Of a stretch of 64,000 nucleotides of DNA, positions 50,954 through 57,951 are shown one piece after another. The notes beneath the pieces are model-generated. The model saw nothing but the letters and a program-made list of their open reading frames with translations. It was not told where the DNA came from and did not search any database. The first letter of the stretch is position 1, and every line of letters starts with the position of its first letter. Source of the DNA: Cupriavidus campinensis (GTDB lineage Bacteria > Pseudomonadota > Gammaproteobacteria > Burkholderiales > Burkholderiaceae); NCBI RefSeq assembly GCF_905397395.1, contig NZ_CAJPVH010000001.1, forward strand, positions 124,001-188,000. The letters run 5' to 3'. Made by a program: the position numbers and the translations under genes.

Positions 50954-51895
50954 GTGACCAATTCGACCAATTCGAGCAACGCCACCAATCCCCGTTGGAC
51001 CGGCATCTTCCCCGCTATCACCACCAAGTTCCACGCCGACGAGCGGATCGATGCCGAGGGCACGAGCCGTCACATCGAATTCCAGATCCGCAATGGCATC
51101 CACGGGCTGGTGACCTGCGGTTCGCTGGGCGAGGCCAGCACGCTGTCGCTCGAGGAGAAGCTCGACGTGGCGCGCATCGCCGTGGAAGCCGCCGATGGCC
51201 GCATCCCGGTGCTGGCCAACGTCTCCGAAACCAGCACGCGAGACGCGCTGCGCTATATCGACGGCGCGAACAAGCTCGGCGTGGCCGGCTTCATGGTGAT
51301 GCCTTCGGTGATCTACGTGGCCGATGCCCGCGAAGCGATGCAGAACGTGCGCGTCATGGCGGAAGCCGCCCAGAAGCCGGTGATGGTCTACAACAACCCG
51401 GTCGCCTACCGGGTGGACCTCAAGCCCGAGCACATGGTGGAGCTGGCGGACTGCAAGTGGGTGGCGGCGATCAAGGAAAGCACGGGCGACATCCGCCGCG
51501 TGACCGACCTGCGCAACACCCTGGGCGACCGCTACCAGATCTTCATGGGCGTGGACGACCTGGCCTACGAAGGGCTGGCGCTGGGCTGCGACGGCCTGCT
51601 GGCCGGCGTGGGCTGCGCCTTCCCGCGCGAGACCGTGGCGCTGTTCGACCTGATGAAGGCCGGCAACTTCGCCGAGGCGCTCAAGCTGTACCAGTGGATG
51701 ACCCCGATGCTCCACCTCGATGTCTCCAACAAGCTGGTGCAGAACCTCAAGCTGATCGACACCCTGGTCGGCGTGGGCTCCGAGTTCATGCGCCGCCCGC
51801 GCCTGCCGCTGGTGGGCGAGGAGCGCGCCTTCGTCGAGCGCGTGGTGCGCCAGGCGCTGGAGACGCGGCCGGCGAAGTACCAGTCGGTGGTGTGA
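50954..51895 (+). CDS. DHDPS/NAL-superfamily aldolase
   Basis: 313 aa; the start is GTG 50954 with GAGGAG upstream. It has a class I aldolase TIM barrel, with WTGIFPAITTKFHADERIDA, GIHGLVTCGSLGEASTLSLE (GSLGE in place of GTTGE), KPVMVYNNPVAYRVDLKPEH (Tyr146) and WVAAIKESTGDIRRVTDLR (Schiff-base Lys174). The family includes dihydrodipicolinate synthase, N-acetylneuraminate lyase and sugar-acid or hydroxyproline-pathway enzymes. Being first in a TRAP transporter operon, it is probably catabolic and acts on a keto or hydroxy acid imported by that transporter. Confidence 0.88.
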   Translation: MTNSTNSSNATNPRWTGIFPAITTKFHADERIDAEGTSRHIEFQIRNGIHGLVTCGSLGEASTLSLEEKLDVARIAVEAADGRIPVLANVSETSTRDALRYIDGANKLGVAGFMVMPSVIYVADAREAMQNVRVMAEAAQKPVMVYNNPVAYRVDLKPEHMVELADCKWVAAIKESTGDIRRVTDLRNTLGDRYQIFMGVDDLAYEGLALGCDGLLAGVGCAFPRETVALFDLMKAGNFAEALKLYQWMTPMLHLDVSNKLVQNLKLIDTLVGVGSEFMRRPRLPLVGEERAFVERVVRQALETRPAKYQSVV

Positions 51896-51997
51896 TGCGG
51901 GCCTGCGGCGGTTCCGTGCCGCCGCAGGCATCCAACTTGCACCAGCCGTCGCGTCCGCGATCGTCACGACCGCCCTTCGTCCTGGAGTCTGCCTGCC

Positions 51998-52642
51998 ATG
52001 CCTGACCTTTCCTCCCTCACCGCGGCCGAAGCGCCCGCCACGGCCACCGTTGCGCGACCGGTACGCTGGGTGCTGCGCGCCTCGGACGCCGTGCTCGCCG
52101 TGGAGCGCTACGTGCTCGGCGGCCTGATGACGCTGCTGGTGCTGCTGATCCTGCTCAACGTGGTCACGCGCTACGCAGGGCTGCCGCTGTACTGGGTGGA
52201 CGAGGCATCGGTCTACGCGGTGGTGTGGCTGACTTTCGTCGGCGCCTCGGTCATGACGCGCCTGCGGCTCGATTTCGCCGTGGGGCTGCTCACCGAGCAC
52301 CTGCCCCCGAAGGCCGCCCGCGCCGCCAAGGCCATCGCCACGGGCGGCGTGCTGGTGTTCGGGCTGGCGCTGCTGGCGATGTGCTGGGTCTGGATGGACC
52401 CGGTCGGCATTGCCCGCTACGGCTTCGACGCCCGCGAGTACGCGGCCGAATCGTTCAACTTCCTCTACACCGAGCACACCCAGACGCTGGAATGGCCGGT
52501 CTGGGTGCTCCAGCTGATCATGCCGCTGTTCTCCTGCACCCTGAGCCTGCACGCGCTGGCCAACCTGCTCGAAGACCTGGACCTGGCGCCGCGCCGCACC
52601 TTCCCCGAGTTCCAGGTGGGTAATTCCGAGACGGTGAACTGA
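51998..52642 (+). CDS. TRAP transporter small membrane subunit (DctQ)
   Basis: 214 aa. Four membrane segments, with VLRASDAVLAVERYVLGGLM, LLILLNVVTRYAGLPLYWVD (the RY..NxPxxWxxE-like motif of DctQ), EASVYAVVWLTFVGASVMTR and LEWPVWVLQLIMPLFSCTLS. It couples with the large subunit encoded 1 bp after its stop. It belongs to the aldolase operon, 102 bp after the aldolase gene. Confidence 0.9.
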   Translation: MPDLSSLTAAEAPATATVARPVRWVLRASDAVLAVERYVLGGLMTLLVLLILLNVVTRYAGLPLYWVDEASVYAVVWLTFVGASVMTRLRLDFAVGLLTEHLPPKAARAAKAIATGGVLVFGLALLAMCWVWMDPVGIARYGFDAREYAAESFNFLYTEHTQTLEWPVWVLQLIMPLFSCTLSLHALANLLEDLDLAPRRTFPEFQVGNSETVN

Positions 52643-52643
52643 C

Positions 52644-53909
52644 ATGCCGACAACCTTCTTCTTCTGCGGCGTGATGCTGGTTGGCGTGCCCATCGGCATC
52701 TGCCTGTGCCTGGCCGGGCTGGCGTTCATCTTCAGCACCGGCGCCACCGTGCTGCTGCAATCGTTCCCCTCGCAGATGTTCGCGGGCGTGGACAGCTACG
52801 GCCTGATCGCCATCCCCCTGTTCATCCTGATCGGCGAGATCATGAACAGCGGCGGCATCACGCGCCGGCTGGTCGACCTGTCGATGGCCTTCGTCGGCTC
52901 GATCAAGGGTGGGCTGGCCTACGTCAACATCCTGGCCAACATGCTGGTGTCGTCGATCATCGGCTCGGCCACGGCCCAGGTGGCGATCATGTCGCAGGTG
53001 ATGGTGCCCGAGATGGAGAAACAGGGCTACGACAAGACCTTCGCGGCCGGGCTGACCGTCTACGGCGGCATGCTGGGGCCGATCATCCCGCCCTCGGTGA
53101 TGTTCGTGGTCTACAGCGTGCTGGCCCAGGTGGCCGTGGGCGACATGCTGATCGCCGGCATCCTGCCCGGGCTGCTGCTGACGGTGCTGTTCTTCATCAT
53201 CATCGCCATCATGGGGGTCTTCTACAACTACCCCCGCAGCGCGCGCAAGACGCTGCGCGAGCGCGCCACCACCGTGATCCAGGCCAGCCCGACGCTGCTG
53301 ATCCCGGTGGTGATCGTCGGCTCCATCCTCGGCGGCGTGGCCAATCCCACCGAAGCCGCCGCCGTGGGCGCGCTGGCCGCGGCGCTGGTCGGCCGCTACG
53401 TGACCAAGGAGTTCGACCTGCGCACGATGCCGGCCATCCTGCTGCGCTCGGCCATCTATTCGGCCATCGTGCTGTTCCTGGTGGCGGCTGCCGCCGTGTT
53501 CTCGTGGCTGCTGATCTACGGCAAGATTCCGCAGATGGTGGCGGCCTGGATCCAGACCATCGCCCACAGCCCGGTCGAATTCCTGCTGCTGGCCAACGTG
53601 ATCCTGCTGATCATCGGCACGGTGATCGACGGCATTCCGGGGCTGATCATGACCGTGCCGATCCTGCTGCCGATCGCCACCGAGGTCTACCACATCGACC
53701 CGCGCCACTTCGGCGTGGTCATCGTCATCAACCTCGTGCTCGGGCTGATGTCCCCGCCCGTGGGGCTGAGCTTCTTCGTGGCCTCCGCCGTCACCGGCGC
53801 CAAGCCGGGGAAGATGTTCATGGTCACGCTGCCCTTTTTCCTGATCAGCTGCGTGGCCCTGGTGCTGCTCTCGCTGTTCCCGAGCCTGTCCATCGGCCTG
53901 CTGGACTAG
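52644..53909 (+). CDS. TRAP transporter large membrane subunit (DctM)
   Basis: 421 aa, typical for DctM. About twelve membrane segments. Signature regions are FPSQMFAGVDSYGLIAIPLF, GLAYVNILANMLVSSIIGSA, TAQVAIMSQVMVPEMEKQGY, GGMLGPIIPPSVMFVVYSVL and ANPTEAAAVGALAAALVGRY. It uses the sodium gradient to drive carboxylate uptake with DctQ and DctP. Confidence 0.95.
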   Translation: MPTTFFFCGVMLVGVPIGICLCLAGLAFIFSTGATVLLQSFPSQMFAGVDSYGLIAIPLFILIGEIMNSGGITRRLVDLSMAFVGSIKGGLAYVNILANMLVSSIIGSATAQVAIMSQVMVPEMEKQGYDKTFAAGLTVYGGMLGPIIPPSVMFVVYSVLAQVAVGDMLIAGILPGLLLTVLFFIIIAIMGVFYNYPRSARKTLRERATTVIQASPTLLIPVVIVGSILGGVANPTEAAAVGALAAALVGRYVTKEFDLRTMPAILLRSAIYSAIVLFLVAAAAVFSWLLIYGKIPQMVAAWIQTIAHSPVEFLLLANVILLIIGTVIDGIPGLIMTVPILLPIATEVYHIDPRHFGVVIVINLVLGLMSPPVGLSFFVASAVTGAKPGKMFMVTLPFFLISCVALVLLSLFPSLSIGLLD

Positions 53910-53912
53910 CCG

Positions 53913-53940
53913 CCCGATCCAACCCGATCCAACCCGATCC
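53913..53940. repeat. 10-bp tandem repeat CCCGATCCAA, 2.8 copies
   Basis: Two exact units and a partial third lie between dctM-like and dctP-like genes, just after the dctM stop. It is short and its role is unknown. Confidence 0.8.
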
Positions 53941-53992
53941 CTTGCTGTCCCATCCGCCTCGCCGTTACCCATCGAACCGCACTGGAGCCGCC

Positions 53993-54994
53993 ATGACCCT
54001 CATCACCCGCCGCCGTTTCCTCAAGACCACCGCGCTGGCCACCGTTGCCGCGCCCATGGTCATCACCTCCACCACCCGCGCCGCCACCACCAAGGAATTC
54101 CGCCTGGGCCTGATCACGCCCGCCGGCCATTCGTGGAACCGGGCCGCCGTGGCCTTCGGCGAGTCGCTCAAGAAGGAAACCGACGGCCGCCTGACCGTGA
54201 CCGTGTTCCACTCGGGCCAGCTCGGCAATGAGTCCGCGATGATGCAGCAGCTCCAGTCCGGCGCGCTCGACATGGGCTGGATCCAGGCGGCCGAACTCGG
54301 CTCGCGGGTGTCCAGCGTGGCCGCCATCAACGCGCCCTACCTGGTGCGCTCCACCAGCAGCGTGGCCAAGCTGGTGCGCACGCCGGCGGCCCTGAAGCTG
54401 CTGGACGCCCTGCCGCGCGAAACCGGCACCATCGGCCTGGGCTGGGGCATCACCGGCATGCGGGTGGTGTTCGCCACGCGCGACATCAATTCGCCGGACG
54501 ACCTCAAGGGCATGAAACTGCGCATCAACCCCACGCCGGTCTACCGCGACTTCTATTCGATGCTGGGCGCCGCGCCCACCCCGATCCCCACCCCGGCCGT
54601 GTTCGACGCCATGACCAATGGCCAGGTGGATGGGCTGGAGGCCGACATCGAACTGTCCTGGAACCAGCGCTACGACAAGATCTCCAAGTCCCTGCTGCCG
54701 ATGAACGCGCTGTTCATGCCGTTCGCGCCGCTGGTCTCGGGCCGAATCTGGCAAGGGCTGGACGCGAAGGACAAGGACCTCGTGCGCGCGCTGGTCACGC
54801 AGTCCCTGACCGCGCAGATCAACGACATCGTCACCACGGAGGCGGGGCTGATCGAGAAGCTCAAGCAGTCGTCGGTCCACTTCAAGAGCGTGGCCAACTA
54901 CGACCCGGCGCCGGCGATCCAGAAGTTCGACGCCCTGTGGGTGGCCAAGGCCCCGGCGATTCCCGAGCTGCGCAAGATCGGCGCCACGCTGTAA
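53993..54994 (+). CDS. TRAP transporter substrate-binding protein (DctP)
   Basis: 333 aa from ATG 53993. The leader has TRRRFLKTTALATVAAPMVI, a twin-arginine type export signal. The DctP fold follows: FRLGLITPAGHSWNRAAVAF, GRLTVTVFHSGQLGNESAMM, LDMGWIQAAELGSRVSSVAA, LKGMKLRINPTPVYRDFYSM and NGQVDGLEADIELSWNQR. The conserved Arg of LKGMKLRI is expected to bind the ligand carboxylate. It completes the three-part TRAP system with the two upstream genes. Confidence 0.92.
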   Translation: MTLITRRRFLKTTALATVAAPMVITSTTRAATTKEFRLGLITPAGHSWNRAAVAFGESLKKETDGRLTVTVFHSGQLGNESAMMQQLQSGALDMGWIQAAELGSRVSSVAAINAPYLVRSTSSVAKLVRTPAALKLLDALPRETGTIGLGWGITGMRVVFATRDINSPDDLKGMKLRINPTPVYRDFYSMLGAAPTPIPTPAVFDAMTNGQVDGLEADIELSWNQRYDKISKSLLPMNALFMPFAPLVSGRIWQGLDAKDKDLVRALVTQSLTAQINDIVTTEAGLIEKLKQSSVHFKSVANYDPAPAIQKFDALWVAKAPAIPELRKIGATL

Positions 54995-55032
54995 GCGCAC
55001 TGAGCGCACTAAGCGCCCTGAGCGCTCTGAGC
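54994..55032. repeat. 9-bp tandem repeat AGCGCACTG, about 4.3 copies
   Basis: Units AGCGCACTG, AGCGCACTA, AGCGCCCTG, AGCGCTCTG and AGC follow each other directly after the dctP-like stop, in the 61-bp gap before the GntR gene. Drift between copies suggests an old array. Copy-number changes could alter the spacing between the genes. Confidence 0.85.
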
Positions 55033-55055
55033 CCCGCGGGGGCGGTCACGGCATA

Positions 55056-55772
55056 ATGTCGACCGCCGCCCCCGCTGCCAACCTGTTCGAGATGCCGACA
55101 CCTTCCAGAAACCAGAGCGCCGAGACTGACAATCGTGAAAAGCGCCGCGCCGCCGACGTGGCCTACGACCGCATCGAGACGCTGATCTCCAAGCTCGAGA
55201 TCGCCCCCGGCAGCCCCGTGGTGGAGGCCGAGCTGGCCGAACTCACCGGGCTGGGCCGTACGCCCGTGCGGGAGGCGCTGGTGCGCATGGTGTCGATGGG
55301 GCTGGTGCTCCAGCAGCCCCGGCGCGGGCTGATTGTCTCGACCATCGACGTCATGGACCATCTGGACGTGCTGGCCACGCGCCGCGTGCTGGAGCGGCTG
55401 ATTGCCGCCAACGCCGCGCGCCGCGCCACCGACGCCCAGCGCAAGGCGCTGATCGCCTGCGCCCAGAAGATGGTCAAGGCCGCCCAGCGCGGCAACCTCG
55501 ACGAATACATGGCCGCCGACCAGGCGCTGGACCACGTGAACCACGCGGCCTGCCGCAACCGCTCGGCGGTCAAGGCGGTGATCCCGCTGATCGTGCAGTG
55601 CCGGCGCTTCTGGTACGCCTACCAGCACGAAGGCGAGATTGCCGAGGGCGCCCAGGCCCACCTGGTCATGGCGCAGGCCATCGCCAGCGGCAACGAAGCC
55701 GAAGCCGCCAACGGCGCGGAGCGGCTGATGGACTACCTGGAGCGCTTCGCGCGCCGCGTCGTCAACGCCTGA
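55056..55772 (+). CDS. GntR/FCD-type regulator of the aldolase/TRAP operon
   Basis: 238 aa from ATG 55056. The winged HTH is near residues 32-98 (AYDRIETLISKLEIAPGSPV, VEAELAELTGLGRTPVREAL, VRMVSMGLVLQQPRRGLIVS). An FCD domain follows (VLATRRVLERLIAANAARRA, DEYMAADQALDHVNHAACRN), with the Asp and His positions of the FCD metal site. It is last in the aldolase/TRAP operon and probably senses the imported acid. Confidence 0.9.
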   Translation: MSTAAPAANLFEMPTPSRNQSAETDNREKRRAADVAYDRIETLISKLEIAPGSPVVEAELAELTGLGRTPVREALVRMVSMGLVLQQPRRGLIVSTIDVMDHLDVLATRRVLERLIAANAARRATDAQRKALIACAQKMVKAAQRGNLDEYMAADQALDHVNHAACRNRSAVKAVIPLIVQCRRFWYAYQHEGEIAEGAQAHLVMAQAIASGNEAEAANGAERLMDYLERFARRVVNA

Positions 55773-55779
55773 TCCCTCG

Positions 55780-56427
55780 TTATTGCATCGGCTGCCAGCC
55801 ACCGCTGGTAGCCACCAACTGCTGCGTCAGCGCCATCGTGCCGCTGCCCCGCACCACGCGGGCCAGCACGGGGAAGGCGCCCTGCACCGCCGCATCACTG
55901 GCCCAGGGGGCCGGATCGAGCATATAGGTGTAGCGGACGGTGGCGGTGGCGTGCGCCGGCTTGTCGTCGCTGCCGCTGCCGCTGGCCTTGGGTGTATCCC
56001 AGCCGGTGACCTTGTTCACGCGGACGTGGCCGTAGCAAAGATCCGGCTCGGCGGTGTCCGCACCTTTCGCAGCCGTCTTGGGATGGGCGTTGACGAAGCC
56101 GCGCCCCTTGTCGGTCAGGTCATAGCGCAGCGCCTTCACGGTTTCCGTCTCGCCATTCTGGTGGCGCAGCGTCATTTCCGCGCGGGTGTGCGCCACCAGC
56201 CCGGCATGTTCGAGCGCGGGCATCTGGATGCCGTCGCGCAGTGTCCCCGCCACGGGCAGGTCCGGCACATCTACCGGCCAGCGATGGCGGCCGATGCAGA
56301 GGTCGCCGTGCGCTTCGAGCTGCTTCTCCAGCGCGGCGCGGAAATTGGCCTCATTGGGGGCGTCCGGGGCGCTGCAGCCGGCGAGCACGGCCAGCGCGGC
56401 AAGGCTGGCGAAAAGAATGGGTTTCAT
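55780..56427 (-). CDS. Hypothetical lipoprotein
   Basis: 215 aa from ATG 56427. Signal and lipobox MKPILFASLAALAVLAGCSA, with Cys18. The mature part has two cysteines (GDLCIGRH, PDLCYGHV) that may form a disulfide, and beta-rich sequence (MTLRHQNGETETVKALRYDL, HATATVRYTYMLDPAPW). No family is recognised. It is the third gene of a minus-strand operon behind the secreted phosphoesterase and the di-heme peroxidase, suggesting a shared envelope role. Confidence 0.75.
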   Translation of the reverse strand: MKPILFASLAALAVLAGCSAPDAPNEANFRAALEKQLEAHGDLCIGRHRWPVDVPDLPVAGTLRDGIQMPALEHAGLVAHTRAEMTLRHQNGETETVKALRYDLTDKGRGFVNAHPKTAAKGADTAEPDLCYGHVRVNKVTGWDTPKASGSGSDDKPAHATATVRYTYMLDPAPWASDAAVQGAFPVLARVVRGSGTMALTQQLVATSGGWQPMQ

Positions 56428-56453
56428 GGTCTGGGTGTCGGTGAAATAACGGG

Positions 56454-57836
56454 TCATGGCGTCTTTGGCTTGTGCGCGGCGTTCGCGGCCGCATTCACGG
56501 CAGCGGCTTCCGCCACCGTGTGGGCCTGCGGACCGCTCTCGGCGGTGCCCGCCGGCGGCACGAAGCCATCGGTCAGCGTCTTCAGGAAAACGATCAGGTC
56601 CTGCATCTCGGGGTCGGTCATCGGCGTGGCGCTGCCGGGCTTGCGCAGGTCCAGCGGCATCTGGTCGTCCAGGTTGGCGCGGTATGGCGCCGGCAAGTCG
56701 TTGAACTTGTTCACGCGGCCCTTGGCATCGCGCGGATACCACTTCTCCGGCGCGGTATCCCGGGTGTTGTAGAAGCGCACCACCTCCTCCAGCGACTTGA
56801 ACACCCCGTTGTGCATGAACACGTGGCGCGTAGCCACGTTGCGCAGCACCGGCGTCTTGAACATGCCGCAGGTGGCCGCCGCGCCCTTGTCCTTGCCGGG
56901 GCGGTGGTCGGTGCGCAGCGGGCCGCACAGGCCGAGGTCGAAATACTTCGGATCGGCATTGGCCGGGATCTCCATATTGCGCGGCACCCCGATCGCGGCG
57001 AACGAGTAGTCGCTGGTCATGTCCTGGCTGCCGTCGTTGCCGCCGCCAATCAGGTGACAGGCCATGCAGTTGCCCTTGTTGGGGTCCAGGAACACGCGCA
57101 GGCCACGGATCTCCGCATCGGTCAGCGCGCCGCCCAGCTTGTTGTTGCGGTAGCGGTCGAACTTGCTGCTGTAGGGGTGGAAGCTGCGGTCTTCCACCTG
57201 GAACGCCTGCAGGGCGGCGCCGACCAGCGTGAAGGCCCGCCCGGTGTCGTCGAACACGGTGGCGCCGTAGGTCTGGCGGAAGGCGTCGGCGTGGGCGCCG
57301 TGCTGTACGGCCTCGACCACGGCGGCTTTGCTCGCATTGGCCATCTCGTTGGACGCCAGCAGCGGAATCGCGGCCTGCTCGGCGATGGTGTTGGCGCGCC
57401 CGTCCCAGGTCAGGCCGCCGCCGGGGCCGGGCGGGCTGACCATGTCGGGGTTCTCGAAGGTATCCGAGTAGGCGTTGGTGTACTCCTTGTACATCAGCGT
57501 GGGCACGGCGCGCGTGCCCGGCACCTTGCCGTCGGCGCCGCCCAGCTGCACGGAGAGGTCGTTGGCCGGCGCGTAGGCGTGGTTGGGGTCGTGGCAGGTG
57601 GCGCACGACATCTTGCCCGTGCCAGACAGCGAGGGATCGAAAAACAGCTTCGCGCCGAGTTGTGCGGCGGGTGACAGAGGCGATGACGGCGCCGATGCCG
57701 GCGCGGCAACCGTCTGCACGGCGGCCTGGGCTGGCGTGGCAGCGTGCGGCGCCGTCTCGGTCGCCGGCTTGCAGCCGACGAGCGTGACAGCACACGCAGC
57801 CGCCAGCAGGCTGGCGGCAAGAATGGAGTGGGACAT
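56454..57836 (-). CDS. Di-heme cytochrome c peroxidase-family protein
   Basis: 460 aa from ATG 57836. Signal with lipobox-like LLAAACAVTLVGCKP. Two c-type haem sites are seen: CATCH (78-82) in SGTGKMSCATCHDPNHAYAP, and CMACH (256-260) in PNKGNCMACHLIGGGNDGSQ. TPVLRNVATRHVFMHNGVFK and the long C-terminal part match the MauG/CcpA-like group, enlarged relative to the 330-aa peroxidases. It acts in the periplasm, reducing peroxides or modifying a protein. It lies between the phosphoesterase and lipoprotein genes on the same strand. Confidence 0.9.
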   Translation of the reverse strand: MSHSILAASLLAAACAVTLVGCKPATETAPHAATPAQAAVQTVAAPASAPSSPLSPAAQLGAKLFFDPSLSGTGKMSCATCHDPNHAYAPANDLSVQLGGADGKVPGTRAVPTLMYKEYTNAYSDTFENPDMVSPPGPGGGLTWDGRANTIAEQAAIPLLASNEMANASKAAVVEAVQHGAHADAFRQTYGATVFDDTGRAFTLVGAALQAFQVEDRSFHPYSSKFDRYRNNKLGGALTDAEIRGLRVFLDPNKGNCMACHLIGGGNDGSQDMTSDYSFAAIGVPRNMEIPANADPKYFDLGLCGPLRTDHRPGKDKGAAATCGMFKTPVLRNVATRHVFMHNGVFKSLEEVVRFYNTRDTAPEKWYPRDAKGRVNKFNDLPAPYRANLDDQMPLDLRKPGSATPMTDPEMQDLIVFLKTLTDGFVPPAGTAESGPQAHTVAEAAAVNAAANAAHKPKTP

Positions 57837-57951
57837 GGTCTGGATCAGCGGTGGCAGCCGGGCGCACAGTCGGGCCAGGCCCGGTTGCGCACCATAAGAA
57901 GATCGGGGCCCCGGGCGACGGCCTGCGCCGCGCGCCCGGCGCCCCGCCACA

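Noticed and set aside
50906-52747. Minus-strand ORF of 613 codons
   Set aside because: Antisense to aldolase and TRAP genes; His/Arg/Gln-rich shadow frame.
52518-53972. Minus-strand ORF of 484 codons
   Set aside because: Antisense to the DctM-like gene; low-complexity His/Gln/Asp/Arg composition from reverse reading.
52706-53992. Plus-strand extension upstream of the dctP-like start
   Set aside because: The frame runs through dctM in a wrong phase; the Tat-type leader starts at 53993.
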